Assembly: GCF_021800405.1 (NCBI RefSeq)
Contig: NZ_CP084550.1
Location: 1,364,001-1,428,000 of the forward strand
DNA length: 64,000 nt
Direction of reading: 5' to 3'
From: Arthrobacter sp. FW306-07-I
GTDB taxonomy: Bacteria > Actinomycetota > Actinomycetes > Actinomycetales > Micrococcaceae
The notes beneath the pieces were generated by a model. It searched no databases and was not told the DNA's origin. It saw only the letters and a list, made by a program, of their open reading frames with translations. Each line of letters starts with the position of its first letter. The first letter of the stretch is position 1. Shown piece after piece: positions 7,635 through 16,431 of the stretch. The position numbers were made by a program, and so were the translations under genes.

Positions 7635-9227
7635 ATGTCGTCTTTAAGCGAGGGCAGGACCCCTCGACGGAGCTATACCTCCGGGGAAAGGGAAGGGTTC
7701 TTCCGGGCACTGGCAAGCGCGGGGAGTGTTGCTCTTGCCGCGGCTGAGCTCGGGCTTAAACCGTCGGCGTGCTACCGGTGGCTGCGTGAGGCGGGAATAT
7801 CTGCCGGCACCATAAATGGCGGGAATGTCCGTGGGGCGAGAGTAACCCCGGAGGTGAAGGCAGCGTTCTTCAAGGCTTTGGCGCGTACCGGTAGCACTAC
7901 GGTTGCCGCTGCCGAACTGGGGTTGAGCCGTCAAACTTGTTACAAGTGGACCCAGAAGGCCGGGCTTGCGCGGAAACGCACGGAAGGCCCCAGCCGTGAG
8001 GATTTCCGCAAGCTCCGCGAAGCTGGAATGACACGCCGGGAGGCTGCCAAAGAACTGGGCATTAACCGGTGCACGGCCCAGGAATGGGACAACGGGGTCA
8101 GAAGGACACGGAACGGGCGAATCTACCGTGATGGCCGCCGGGTCGATTACACCAGTGGTGTGATGACACTGACCACCGACGAAGCGATCACCGATTCTGG
8201 CGCGTTTCCCGCACTTGCGGCCTTGGAGAAACCACTGGATGCCAGATTCCTGACTTTGCAGGACCGGGAACGGATTGCTGACCTCCGCGCTGCCGGCACA
8301 CCGGTCCGGAAGATCGCCAGGGAGCTGGGCCGGTCCGCCTCGACCATCAGCCGGGAACTGGCCAGGAACAGTGTCAACGATGGGAAGTATTACGCCTATG
8401 CAGCCCAACGTGCCGCGACCGCCCGGCGGCCCCGGCCCAAGGACAGCAAGCTGGTCACTCACCACCGGTTACGAAAGTATGTGAAGAAGAAGCTGCTTCG
8501 GCGCTGGTCACCGGAACAGATCAGCAACAAGCTGATCAGGAAGTTTCCCAACGACCCGGAGATGCGCGTGAGCCCAGAAACGATCTATCAGGCCCTCTAC
8601 TTCCAGGCCCGCGGAGGACTCAAACGTGAAGTCCAGGCAGCTCTGCGCACCGGCCGGACGCGCCGTAAGCCTCACAAGGACCCCCAGCAGCGGCAGCCCC
8701 GCTTCGCTGACCCTATGGTGATGATCTCCGAACGCCCACCCGAAGTTGAAGACCGCGCCGTTCCAGGACACTGGGAAGGAGACCTGATCACCGGGGCAAG
8801 CAACCAGTCCGCCATCGCCACCCTCGTTGAACGCACCACCAGATACGTCATGCTCGTCCATCTGCCCGGAGACCACACCGCCGAAACCGTCCGTGATGGC
8901 CTCATCGCCACGATGAAGACACTCCCCGAACACCTCCGAGGCTCCCTGACCTGGGACCAGGGCGCGGAAATGGCAGCCCACAAATCCTTCACCATGGCCA
9001 CGGACATGCAGGTCTACTTCTGCGACCCCGCCAGCCCCTGGCAACGCGGCTCCAACGAAAACACCAATGGCTTGCTGCGCCAATACTTCGAAAAAGGCAC
9101 GGACCTATCCATCTATGGCCCCGAAGACCTCGAACACGTCGCCCAAGAACTCAACAGCCGACCACGCAAAACGCTCGGCTGGGACACCCCAGCCGAGCGT
9201 CTGCGTGATCTACTAATGACCACATAA
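7635..9227 (+). CDS. IS30-family transposase
   Basis: DDE transposase of 530 aa. The DDE triad is visible as D383 (GHWEGD), D441 (TWDQG) and E475 (NENTNG), with 33 residues between the last two. The IS30 DNA-binding module sits at about residues 206-245 (IARELGRSASTISREL). Upstream are three further helix-turn-helix-like modules: about 15-58, 71-114 (both with the pattern AAAELGL then CY.W) and 120-158 (AAKELGI). ATG 7635 is chosen over TTG 7599, which lies inside the terminal repeat. The frame is intact, so the element may be active. Confidence 0.93.
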   Translation: MSSLSEGRTPRRSYTSGEREGFFRALASAGSVALAAAELGLKPSACYRWLREAGISAGTINGGNVRGARVTPEVKAAFFKALARTGSTTVAAAELGLSRQTCYKWTQKAGLARKRTEGPSREDFRKLREAGMTRREAAKELGINRCTAQEWDNGVRRTRNGRIYRDGRRVDYTSGVMTLTTDEAITDSGAFPALAALEKPLDARFLTLQDRERIADLRAAGTPVRKIARELGRSASTISRELARNSVNDGKYYAYAAQRAATARRPRPKDSKLVTHHRLRKYVKKKLLRRWSPEQISNKLIRKFPNDPEMRVSPETIYQALYFQARGGLKREVQAALRTGRTRRKPHKDPQQRQPRFADPMVMISERPPEVEDRAVPGHWEGDLITGASNQSAIATLVERTTRYVMLVHLPGDHTAETVRDGLIATMKTLPEHLRGSLTWDQGAEMAAHKSFTMATDMQVYFCDPASPWQRGSNENTNGLLRQYFEKGTDLSIYGPEDLEHVAQELNSRPRKTLGWDTPAERLRDLLMTT

Positions 9228-9235
9228 CACCAGCA

Positions 9236-9249
9236 GTGTTGCAACGACC
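9236..9249 (-). repeat. Right terminal inverted repeat of the IS
   Basis: GTGTTGCAACGACC, the exact complement of the left repeat 7594-7607. Confidence 0.88.
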
Positions 9250-9266
9250 CCTAGAAACCGCCGCTT

Positions 9267-9293
9267 GGGTGCCGTCGTCGCCCTTCTTTCCTG
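9267..9293. terminator. Right arm of the interrupted terminator hairpin
   Basis: Complementary to 7551-7577 at 26 of 27 positions. It lies next to the manA stop (9297), so manA has lost the intact hairpin that probably ended its transcript. Confidence 0.75.
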
Positions 9294-9296
9294 GGG

Positions 9297-10541
9297 CTAG
9301 AGTCCGGTGGTCACCGCGAAGGCCAGCGCCGGCTCGGCTTTTCCGGCCACCCAGTGGACGTTGACGGGGGCTTCCGCGGCCGCGATGAACGCGCTCCGGC
9401 CCCTGGACAGCTGCAGGTCGCCCCTGGGTGAGTCAAGGTAAACCTCGCCGGCCACCACAATGACCACCGCGGCGCCGGACTGCGCCAGGGGTACAGGTCC
9501 CGAATCCGGCCCCAGCTCGATGCGCTGCAGCTGGAACTCCTTGAACGGGGGGCGGAACAGTTCCTGGTCCATCACCGTCTTCTCGGCGTCCAGCATGGGC
9601 ACTGCCACTGGGTGGAAATCGATGGTGTTCAGGAGTTCCGGGACGTCCACGTACTTGGGCGTCAGGCCCCCGCGCAGGACATTGTCCGAGGAGGCCATGA
9701 CCTCCACACCCAGCCCGTGCAGGTATGCGTGCACGTTCCCGGCGGGGAGGTAGACAGCCTCCCCGGGCGTCAGCGAGATCCGGTTCAACAGCAGCGAGAT
9801 CAGCACGCCGGGGTCGCCCGGGTACTTTTCGTTAAGGCTGATGACCGTGCCCAGCTCGGCCTGGTACGGCTCCAGGGAAGCGCGCGACAGCAGGGCTTCG
9901 ACCACCAGGGCAGTATCTTCAGCCACGCCCTGGCCGCCAGTGATCAACCGCTCGAAGGCCCGGCGCAGTCCTGCGCCTTCGTCCGCGGCGGCGAGATCGT
10001 CAATCAGGGCCTGGACCAGCGCGGGGGAGGAGGTTTCCTCGGGGAAGGCGTGGGTGATGTACTCGAAGATCTCCCGGGTTTCGGCGGCGGGCCGGAACCC
10101 GCACAGCGCCTCGAACGGCGTAAGTGCGAGAATCATCTCCGGCTTGTGGTTGTCATCCTTGTAGTTACGGTTCGCGGCATGGGCATCCAGCCCGGCGGCG
10201 TTCTCCCGCGCGAACCCTGCCCGCGCCTGGTCCAGGCTCGGGTGGACCTGGAGGGAGAGGGGCTGCGCGGCGGCAAGGATTTTCGCCAGGAACGGCAGCC
10301 GGGGGCCGAAGGCGTTGACGGATTCCGCGCCCAGGAAGTGTTCCGGGTCCGATGAGATCAGGGCATCGAGGGGGCTCCGGGTGCCGTCTTCCGGCACGTG
10401 GGCCACCGACGGCGAGTCAGGGTGCGCACCGATCCACAGTTCGGCCTCCGGGCCACCCGACTCGGGACGGCCCAGCAGCGAGGCGATGGCCGTCGTCGAA
10501 CCCCAGGCGTAGTCCCGGAGGACGTTCTCAATCTCGTACAA
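9297..10541 (-). CDS. manA: Mannose-6-phosphate isomerase, class I
   Basis: Zinc enzyme interconverting fructose-6-phosphate and mannose-6-phosphate, supplying GDP-mannose for glycolipids, glycoprotein mannosylation and wall polymers. Zinc-ligand motifs are present: Q98 and H100 in SLQVHPS, E135 in HKPEM, and a later His in GNVHAYLHG. The 414-aa length is normal. The apparent start is TTG 10541, with AAGGAAC upstream. It is the last gene of the purK-purE-LCP-manA string (55-nt gap to the LCP gene). The IS insertion sits just past its stop. Confidence 0.93.
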   Translation of the reverse strand: MYEIENVLRDYAWGSTTAIASLLGRPESGGPEAELWIGAHPDSPSVAHVPEDGTRSPLDALISSDPEHFLGAESVNAFGPRLPFLAKILAAAQPLSLQVHPSLDQARAGFARENAAGLDAHAANRNYKDDNHKPEMILALTPFEALCGFRPAAETREIFEYITHAFPEETSSPALVQALIDDLAAADEGAGLRRAFERLITGGQGVAEDTALVVEALLSRASLEPYQAELGTVISLNEKYPGDPGVLISLLLNRISLTPGEAVYLPAGNVHAYLHGLGVEVMASSDNVLRGGLTPKYVDVPELLNTIDFHPVAVPMLDAEKTVMDQELFRPPFKEFQLQRIELGPDSGPVPLAQSGAAVVIVVAGEVYLDSPRGDLQLSRGRSAFIAAAEAPVNVHWVAGKAEPALAFAVTTGL

Positions 10542-10596
10542 AACCGTTCCGTTCCTTGGTGGATGGGCATTGATGATTGGCCGGCCGCCATTGCCG

Positions 10597-12246
10597 CTAA
10601 AGCGGGCGGCACTGTCCGTTGGTGGCCACGAGCTGGCGGATGGCCTCTTCGTTTCCTTCGAGCTTGAGCTGGGTGAGCATCTCTTCGGTGATCGGCTCGC
10701 CGTCGGGCGTGGTGGTCACCGGGGTGAAGTCCGACGGCGAGGGCTGCTGCACGGCGTTGCCGCCCGTGGGCAGGGTGGCAGGCAGGGGCCCGGCCGCCTG
10801 GACATGTCCGTCGCCTGCCCCTGGAACTGCCGTACCGTCGTCGGGAATTCCTGCCGACTGTGCGCCCTTGGCGGATGCCTGCGCCAGCAATTGGTCCACC
10901 CGCTCGTGGATCTGGTCGAAGTCCGGGTTGGTGGAAAAGGACGGGTCAAAGTCCGGCGGCCCGATGGTGAGCCGTTTGACGTCCTTGCCCCGTGCCTTGA
11001 TGGCGAGGTCCAGGAAGCTGCCCAGCTGGGCGGAGGAGACGTTGGATTCCACCACCTTGGTTCCCGCGCTGGCAATGTCCTCGAACTTGGACAGCAGGGT
11101 AGTGGGATCGAGTTGCTTCAGCATGGCCTGCTGCACGCACTGCTGGCGCTGGATGCGGGAGTAGTCATCAACGTATTCGCGCGAGCGTCCGTACCAGAGC
11201 GCCTGGTCCCCGTTGAGGGTCTGGTCGCCGGCCGGGATCCAGCCGAGGGGCATCCCGTGGGTCTTGGTGGTTTCGTCGAAGTACCCGCTCATGGGAACCC
11301 ACCCGCCCGCCTTGATCCGGATGCCGCCCATGGCATTGATCAGCGTGGAGAAGCCCTGCATGTCAACCAGGACGTACGACTGGATTTGCATGCCGAGCGT
11401 GCCGGAGACGGCCTCCATGGTTGCTTGTGCGCCTGGGTCCGCCACGCCGGGGTAAAGGTTGGCGTGCTCGTTGGTGACCTCTGTGTTGATGGCGTTGATG
11501 AGGCATTCGTCGCCGCAGTTGTAGCCGTCGGGGTAGAGGGCGCGCATGGGGGAGCCCTCGCTGAACTGCGCGTTCTGGAAGTTCCTGGGGACGGAAATGA
11601 TGGCGGTCTGGCCGGTCTCAGCATCCACGCTCAGCACCGAGAGGCTGTCCGGCCGGCGGCCGGTGCGGTCATCACCTGCGTCGCCACCCATCATAAGGAA
11701 GTTGTAGCGGCCGTCCACCGGCTTGATGGCCGGGCCGGACGAGAAGATATTGCCGATGGCGTTGCGTCCCACGTTCAGCAGGTAGGCGGCGTAACCCATG
11801 GAGCCGCTGCCCAGGACCAGGGCAACCACCAGGGCGATGCCGACGGCGGGGCGCGCTTTCGGTGCCAGCAGGACGGGGCGGATCAGCCTCAGGGTGTTGA
11901 GGAACAGCAATGCCCAGCCGAGGGCCAGCGCGGCCAACAGGACCACCAGCACCAGCGACGTGACCGGATTTGTGACAATGCTGATGACCATGCTCCGGTC
12001 CAGTAACAGCAGGACTGCCGCCAGCAGCAGGATGGCCCACACACAGAGCGTGATGCGCAGCGCCGTCCGCCCCAGCTTCCGGTCGCCCGCAACTAGCTGC
12101 GCGCTGCCCGGTACCAGGAGCGTCAACAGGACCAGCACGAAGGCGCGCTTGGTACGGACCGGAGAGGAAGCGCTGACCGGGTAGCGGACGGGGTCTGTCA
12201 GGGACGCCCCGGGCCCGGTGTTGAGCACGCTGCTGCTGCTGGCCAT
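10597..12246 (-). CDS. LCP (LytR-CpsA-Psr) family wall-polymer ligase
   Basis: Predicted phosphotransferase that attaches lipid-linked glycopolymers (arabinogalactan, teichoic acid or capsule) to peptidoglycan on the outer membrane face. The N-terminal region has about four hydrophobic segments (residues 35-165), more than the single anchor of classic LCP proteins. The LCP domain follows, with NFLMMGGDAGDDRTGRRPDSLSVLSV at about residues 188-213 shown here only by its key parts (the D..R.R.D catalytic pattern) and a later GRSREYVDDYSRIQRQQ region. The low-complexity C-terminus is proline- and threonine-rich. It is 10 nt downstream of purE. Confidence 0.88.
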   Translation of the reverse strand: MASSSSVLNTGPGASLTDPVRYPVSASSPVRTKRAFVLVLLTLLVPGSAQLVAGDRKLGRTALRITLCVWAILLLAAVLLLLDRSMVISIVTNPVTSLVLVVLLAALALGWALLFLNTLRLIRPVLLAPKARPAVGIALVVALVLGSGSMGYAAYLLNVGRNAIGNIFSSGPAIKPVDGRYNFLMMGGDAGDDRTGRRPDSLSVLSVDAETGQTAIISVPRNFQNAQFSEGSPMRALYPDGYNCGDECLINAINTEVTNEHANLYPGVADPGAQATMEAVSGTLGMQIQSYVLVDMQGFSTLINAMGGIRIKAGGWVPMSGYFDETTKTHGMPLGWIPAGDQTLNGDQALWYGRSREYVDDYSRIQRQQCVQQAMLKQLDPTTLLSKFEDIASAGTKVVESNVSSAQLGSFLDLAIKARGKDVKRLTIGPPDFDPSFSTNPDFDQIHERVDQLLAQASAKGAQSAGIPDDGTAVPGAGDGHVQAAGPLPATLPTGGNAVQQPSPSDFTPVTTTPDGEPITEEMLTQLKLEGNEEAIRQLVATNGQCRPL

Positions 12247-12256
12247 GCCCGCCGCC

Positions 12257-12838
12257 CTAACGGCTGCCCCGAAGGGCGCCGGAGCCGTCCGGGAAGACTT
12301 CGCTTACTTTCTGTCGCAGGTTTGCGCCCTTGCGGGCGGCAACGGCGTTGAGGTCCGCGGCGAAGTCGAGGAGGTCAGCGCGGAGGGAGGCAGCGAGCTC
12401 GTCGGTACCCGACGCGAGCATCCGAACGGCCAGGAGCCCGGCGTTCCGCGCGCCGGCGATGGAGACCGTCGCCACCGGCACCCCGGCGGGCATCTGGACG
12501 ATGGACAAGAGGGAGTCCATCCCGTCCAGGGTCTTAAGGGGGACCGGCACGCCGATGACGGGAAGCGGCGTGACGCTGGCGAGCATGCCGGGCAGGTGGG
12601 CGGCACCGCCGGCGCCGGCGATGATGACCCGCAGGCCGCGTTCGTGCGCCGTCTGGCCGTACCGGATCATTTCCGTGGGCATCCGGTGGGCTGAGACCAC
12701 GTCCGCTTCGAACGGGATGCCGAACTCGGCCAGGGCGTCGGCAGCGGCCTCCATGACTGGCCAGTCCGAGTCGGAGCCCATGACCAGGCCCACCAGCGGG
12801 CGGGTGCCGGATGCGGCGGGGGTGCTGTCGGCGCTCAT
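12257..12838 (-). CDS. purE: N5-carboxyaminoimidazole ribonucleotide mutase
   Basis: Moves the carboxyl group of N5-CAIR to give CAIR in purine synthesis, acting directly after PurK. The class I PurE signature [13 protein letters not shown] is at about residues 17-29, and SAHRMP (about residue 50) and the [10 protein letters not shown] loop (about residue 76) are intact. The 193-aa length is slightly long through both termini. The start ATG overlaps the purK stop (ATGA), showing translational coupling. Confidence 0.96.
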   Translation of the reverse strand: MSADSTPAASGTRPLVGLVMGSDSDWPVMEAAADALAEFGIPFEADVVSAHRMPTEMIRYGQTAHERGLRVIIAGAGGAAHLPGMLASVTPLPVIGVPVPLKTLDGMDSLLSIVQMPAGVPVATVSIAGARNAGLLAVRMLASGTDELAASLRADLLDFAADLNAVAARKGANLRQKVSEVFPDGSGALRGSR

Positions 12839-14031
12839 GCCTTCTCCTCGAAAATCGCTGCAGGTTCTTCGGCGGATACCCGCCCGTCACGGATGATGCC
12901 GGCCACGGCCGTGGCCCGTCGGCGGACCGAGTCCACCTCCGCGGTGGAACTTCCCACCAGGTTGACGTGGCCGATCTTACGTCCCGGCCGTACAGATTTG
13001 CCGTAGCAGTGGACTTTCGCGGCGGGTTCGGCGGCGAGTGCCATGGGGTAGGCGGAGTACAGGTCCTGGTTTTCCCCGCCCAGGAAGTTCTTCATCACCG
13101 TCACCGGCGCCAGCGCATCGGTGGCGCCCAGGGGCAGGTTCAGGACGGCCCGGAGGTGCTGTTCAAACTGGCTGGTGATGGAGCCGTCCTGGGTCCAGTG
13201 GCCGGTGTTGTGCGGCCGCATGGCCAATTCGTTGATCAGGAATCCGGCTCCGGTGCCCGGCGTTTCGAAGAGTTCCACGGCAAGGACGCCGGTCACGTCC
13301 AGTTCGGCGGCGATGCGCAGTGCGGCGTCCTCAGCGGCTGCCGCCACCTCCAGCGGGATGTCCAGCGCCGGAGCAATCACCTCGTCGCAAACACCGTCCA
13401 CCTGGATGGTGTGGACCACGGGCCAGGCCCGGGCTTCGCCATCGGGGCTGCGCGCCACGAGGGCGGAGAGTTCGCGGGTGAATTCCACTTTGGCCTCGGC
13501 CAGCAGGGGACTCATGGCGGCAAACCAGTCAGCCGCCTCGGCGGCCTCCTCCGGCGAGCCGACGATCCTGACGCCCTTGCCGTCATATCCACCGCGCGGG
13601 GTTTTCAGGACAACGGGCCAACCGGTTTCATCGCCGAAGCGCACCAGCGCGTCAACGTCGGCCACGGATGCCCAGGTGGGGTTCGGCAGTTCCAGCCGGT
13701 CGATGGCCGCACGCATGACCAGTTTGTCCTGGGCGTGGACCAGGGCGTCCGGTCCGGGCTGGACGTTGACTCCGGCCTCCTGCAGGGCGCGGAGGTGGTC
13801 CGTGGGCACGTGCTCGTGGTCGAACGTCATCACGTCCAGGCCCTTGGCAAAGTCCAGGAGCGTCTGCAGATCCTTGTAGTCGCCCACTGGAGTAGTGGGT
13901 ACTGCCGATACCGCCGACACGTCGTCACCTTCGGCGAGGACGCGGAGTTCAAAGCCGAGTGCTGTAGCGGCAGGGGCCATCATTCGCGCGAGCTGGCCGC
14001 CGCCAACCACGCCTATCACTGGAAAAGTCAC
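12835..14031 (-). CDS. purK: N5-carboxyaminoimidazole ribonucleotide synthase
   Basis: ATP-grasp enzyme converting AIR plus bicarbonate to N5-CAIR. The N-terminus [14 protein letters not shown], the ATP-grasp segment [11 protein letters not shown] (about residue 152) and [13 protein letters not shown] (about residue 265) are typical. GTG 14031 is chosen because TAGGCT (14039-14044) sits 7 nt before it. The longer ATG at 14094 would add 21 poorly conserved residues upstream of that promoter. It is the first gene of the purK-purE-LCP-manA operon. Confidence 0.95.
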   Translation of the reverse strand: MTFPVIGVVGGGQLARMMAPAATALGFELRVLAEGDDVSAVSAVPTTPVGDYKDLQTLLDFAKGLDVMTFDHEHVPTDHLRALQEAGVNVQPGPDALVHAQDKLVMRAAIDRLELPNPTWASVADVDALVRFGDETGWPVVLKTPRGGYDGKGVRIVGSPEEAAEAADWFAAMSPLLAEAKVEFTRELSALVARSPDGEARAWPVVHTIQVDGVCDEVIAPALDIPLEVAAAAEDAALRIAAELDVTGVLAVELFETPGTGAGFLINELAMRPHNTGHWTQDGSITSQFEQHLRAVLNLPLGATDALAPVTVMKNFLGGENQDLYSAYPMALAAEPAAKVHCYGKSVRPGRKIGHVNLVGSSTAEVDSVRRRATAVAGIIRDGRVSAEEPAAIFEEKA

Positions 14032-14038
14032 ATGTGCC

Positions 14039-14044
14039 AGCCTA
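14039..14044 (-). promoter_or_regulatory. -10 element (TAGGCT) of purK
   Basis: TAGGCT, 7 nt, GTG 14031. Leaderless arrangement. Confidence 0.5.
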
Positions 14045-14152
14045 CCGAAGACGCGCCGGATCGACGCTTTTGCGGCCCGGTGGGGGACGGACATTTTCGC
14101 GGGGAGGGGTACCCGGCTCCTGCATCCGGGGGGCGCTGTAAGGCTTTGGGGC

Positions 14153-14158
14153 TAAAAT
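14153..14158 (+). promoter_or_regulatory. -10 element (TAAAAT) of the GtrA gene
   Basis: TAAAAT about 48 nt before ATG 14206. Unlike many neighbours, this transcript would have a leader with a ribosome-binding site. Confidence 0.4.
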
Positions 14159-14205
14159 GGACCTTTGGCCGAGTGGCCCACAGTTCGTCACGGCCATGGA
14201 GGGTC

Positions 14206-14766
14206 ATGTTTAGCACACTTGCAGATCGTATCCGGGGGCTCGCCTCACTCTTCTGGCGCGAGGTGGCCAAGTTTGGTGCGGTCGGCGGTGTCGCGTTCGT
14301 CATCGATAACGGGCTGACCTATTACCTGATGCACGGCCCCATGTCCGACAGCGAGGCGAAGGCCCGCTTTGTGGGAGCCACCGTGGCCACAGTCTTTTCG
14401 TGGGTGGCGAACCGGTTCTGGACCTTCCGCCACCGCCGCCAGGCCAACGTACTCCGTGAGTTCATCATGTTCGTGATCATCAACGGAATCGGCATTGGCA
14501 TCTCTACAGGCTTCACGGCCCTGGCCAAGTACGGCATGGGCATCGACAACAAGAACCTGTTGTTCCTCGCCGGCGTGGTTGGCATCCTGGTCGCCACGGT
14601 TATGCGCTTCTTCGCCTACCGGTTCCTGGTGTTCAACCAGGAACTGGACCAGGAACCGGAGTTCTCCCACGACCACGAGATCATCGAAGCCCACCCCCAC
14701 AAGGAGCGTGCGGGTGCCGCGGAACGCCCGGCACCGACTCCCGCCGACGGCGGCCCCCAGGCCTAG
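14206..14766 (+). CDS. GtrA-family membrane protein
   Basis: Small polytopic membrane protein (186 aa) of the GtrA/DPMS-associated family, thought to help flip or handle polyprenyl-linked sugars for surface glycosylation. About four hydrophobic segments are seen, with the family motif VATVFSWVANRFWTFR around residues 60-75 and a repeat-like partner RFFAYRFLVFN near residue 140. The highly charged C-terminal tail (about residues 145-186) is rich in E/H/P. ATG 14206 has GGAGGG upstream; the much longer open frame to the left is non-coding antisense to purK. Confidence 0.88.
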   Translation: MFSTLADRIRGLASLFWREVAKFGAVGGVAFVIDNGLTYYLMHGPMSDSEAKARFVGATVATVFSWVANRFWTFRHRRQANVLREFIMFVIINGIGIGISTGFTALAKYGMGIDNKNLLFLAGVVGILVATVMRFFAYRFLVFNQELDQEPEFSHDHEIIEAHPHKERAGAAERPAPTPADGGPQA

Positions 14767-14776
14767 CCAGCGGCCG

Positions 14777-15478
14777 CTAGCTTCCGTGGATGCGTTCGTC
14801 GGCCATCAGTTTGTCGGTGATCGCCACATCGGGATGGGTCAGCACTATGGAGCCGCCCTGCTGCCATGCTCCCAGCGCATTCGCGAGTACAGCTTCAAGT
14901 CCGGCATCGGCAGGAACATGCAGCCTGGCGCCTTCTGTATGCGGCACGGCAAAACCGGTGATCAGGTCCTGATGCAGGACACTTCGCCCCTGGCTGGTCA
15001 GCACGGCGCGGGCCGACGGGTCAGGATCGGCGTGGGGCATGAACACGTCCCCGTGTGACCGCACCTCAGCGGCATAATCCAGCCAACCGGCAGGAAGGTC
15101 GCCGCCCCAGCGCATGGCGAGGGCCGGCAGGGCAACGGCAACGCCGGCGTCGTACTGTCCGTCAGAACCGGCGGGATTGTCGGTGGCAAGGAAGTCCGCC
15201 TGGCCGCCGTCGAGCATTGTTTCCAGTCCCAGCTGCCAGCCGGCCAGTGCCCATACCAGCGCTTTCCAGTGGGCCGGAAGTGCGAGCCGGAGCCGCATGC
15301 CCGGTTCTGCATCCAGTTCGTCCTGCAGCAGGTTGCTCGTCTTGGCCACCCAGTTGTCCAGGACCCGGCCCGACAGTTCCACCCGCTCCGAGTCGGGCCC
15401 GTACCAGGTCAGGCGTGGTGCCGTGGAGTTTCCGGAGCGGAGGGCGGCCGTGAGTTCGAGCGCGGGAATTGATGTCAT
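14777..15478 (-). CDS. TIGR03089 family protein
   Basis: Actinobacterial protein of 233 aa related to the N-terminal part of AMP-binding enzymes but lacking the phosphate-binding loop and C-terminal domain, so probably not an active ligase. The sequence pattern (TWYGPDSERVELSGRVLDNWVAKTSN split over residues 25-50, with the WALAGWQLGLE segment near residue 75) matches this family as I know it, and it usually sits near purK, LCP and whiB genes as here. CAGGAT lies 6 nt before ATG 15478, a near match to the leaderless -10 pattern. It converges on the GtrA gene. Confidence 0.75.
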   Translation of the reverse strand: MTSIPALELTAALRSGNSTAPRLTWYGPDSERVELSGRVLDNWVAKTSNLLQDELDAEPGMRLRLALPAHWKALVWALAGWQLGLETMLDGGQADFLATDNPAGSDGQYDAGVAVALPALAMRWGGDLPAGWLDYAAEVRSHGDVFMPHADPDPSARAVLTSQGRSVLHQDLITGFAVPHTEGARLHVPADAGLEAVLANALGAWQQGGSIVLTHPDVAITDKLMADERIHGS

Positions 15479-15886
15479 GCGTTCATCCTGCCACTGTCCG
15501 AATTACCTGGATGCCCGGCTTACCTGGATGCCCGCGCCAGCCGCGGCGGCCAAGCCAGGGGAACTGATCGTGATGTTAATCACCCGCATTGCTAAGTGTG
15601 CTTGCTATTTCTGCGAAGAGCAGGTATTTTCCCCGCTAACACGGGGGATTGGCGGCTTTCCTGCCGGGAATTACGGGCCAGACCCTTCCGCCACGCCGGG
15701 GCGGAAGGAAAACCCGGGCGTGGCGTGCGCAAATTTCCCGGCTTCGACTGTCTATTATCCCGGCAACGGCTTGACTCGCCCTAGTTACACACGTGTAATT
15801 AGGTAACTAAAGCAATTGCGTAAATACCGGCACACAACCGAGTGTCCACGTATCCAGGCAGTCGCTGAACCATCAGGAGGGTCGCC
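15479..15886. other. Long whiB upstream region
   Basis: 408 nt without a credible gene. It is AT-richer than its surroundings and contains the whiB promoter (-35 TTGACT 15771-15776), a 24-bp near-palindrome (15780-15803) and a GC-rich hairpin pairing CGCCACGCC (15689-15697) with GGCGTGGCG (15717-15725). Confidence 0.6.
15771..15803 (+). promoter_or_regulatory. whiB promoter with overlapping near-palindromic operator
   Basis: -35 TTGACT at 15771-15776 is followed after 17 nt by TGTAAT (15794-15799). The span 15780-15803 is an inverted repeat: left arm CCTAGTTACACA and right arm CGTGTAATTAGG, matching at 10 of 12 positions. Because the dyad covers the spacer and -10, a bound regulator would repress or remodel this promoter. 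Confidence 0.5.
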
Positions 15887-16420
15887 GTGGGGCAAGCAGA
15901 GCGTATCCAGGAAGATGCCGTCGTGGCCGGTCAGGCAACGGCAAAGTACCGTGCGCGGGGGGTGCCGAGCGATTGGTACGTGGACCCCGCTGATCCTGAT
16001 GCTGCGGAGCGGTACAACAGGAACTCCACCACTGTTCTTGAGGACCAGGCAACCGCGTTCCTCGCGGCACACGAAGCCCTCCTCGACGGCGGTGCTGAGC
16101 CGGAAGATGACCTGGATCCGCCTATGGAGCTGGCTGCGGCCGGTACCACCCAGCCGGTGTGGATCGGGCTGCCGCTGCAGCAGGAGTTCGACGACGAGGG
16201 CGAGCTGGGCTGGCAGACGGATGCTTTGTGCGCGCAGACGGATCCGGAAGCCTTTTTCCCTGAGAAGGGCGGCTCCACCCGCGATGCCAAGAAGGTCTGC
16301 GGTGCCTGCAACGTACGGTCGCAGTGCCTGGAGTACGCGCTGGCCAATGACGAACGGTTCGGCATCTGGGGAGGCCTTTCCGAGCGTGAGCGCCGGCGGC
16401 TTAGGAAGCGAGCAATCTAA
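15887..16420 (+). CDS. WhiB-family iron-sulfur transcriptional regulator (WhiB2/WhmD-like)
   Basis: Wbl protein binding a redox-sensitive [4Fe-4S] cluster and acting with sigma factor region 4. The four cluster cysteines are C115, C138, C141 and C147 (C-x22-C-x2-C-x5-C), followed by the G[V/I]WGG turn at 159-163 and a basic C-terminus RRRLRKRAI. A long acidic N-terminal extension (residues 1-105) resembles WhiB2/WhmD rather than WhiB1, and the neighbourhood (GT2, zincin, DUF3499, manA) is that of whiB2, which controls septation and cell division in mycobacteria and streptomycetes. GTG 15887 has AGGAGGG just upstream. Confidence 0.9.
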   Translation: MGQAERIQEDAVVAGQATAKYRARGVPSDWYVDPADPDAAERYNRNSTTVLEDQATAFLAAHEALLDGGAEPEDDLDPPMELAAAGTTQPVWIGLPLQQEFDDEGELGWQTDALCAQTDPEAFFPEKGGSTRDAKKVCGACNVRSQCLEYALANDERFGIWGGLSERERRRLRKRAI

Positions 16421-16431
16421 TTCTTCAGGAT

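Larger units (their letters stand above)
7593..9250 (+). mobile_element. IS30-family insertion sequence, 1658 bp
   Basis: Terminal inverted repeats share GGTCGTTGCAACAC: left 7594-7607, right as its complement 9236-9249, with one mismatch at the outermost base. CTAG flanks both ends (7589-7592 and 9251-9254) and is the candidate target duplication; IS30 relatives often duplicate fewer bases, so part of CTAG may belong to the target or the ends. The element carries one intact transposase. Base composition is slightly less GC-rich than its neighbours. Confidence 0.9.

Noticed and set aside
12811-14205. N-terminal extension of the GtrA frame by 465 codons
   Set aside because: Lies antisense to purK. 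The GtrA homology and a GGAGGG ribosome-binding site begin at 14206.
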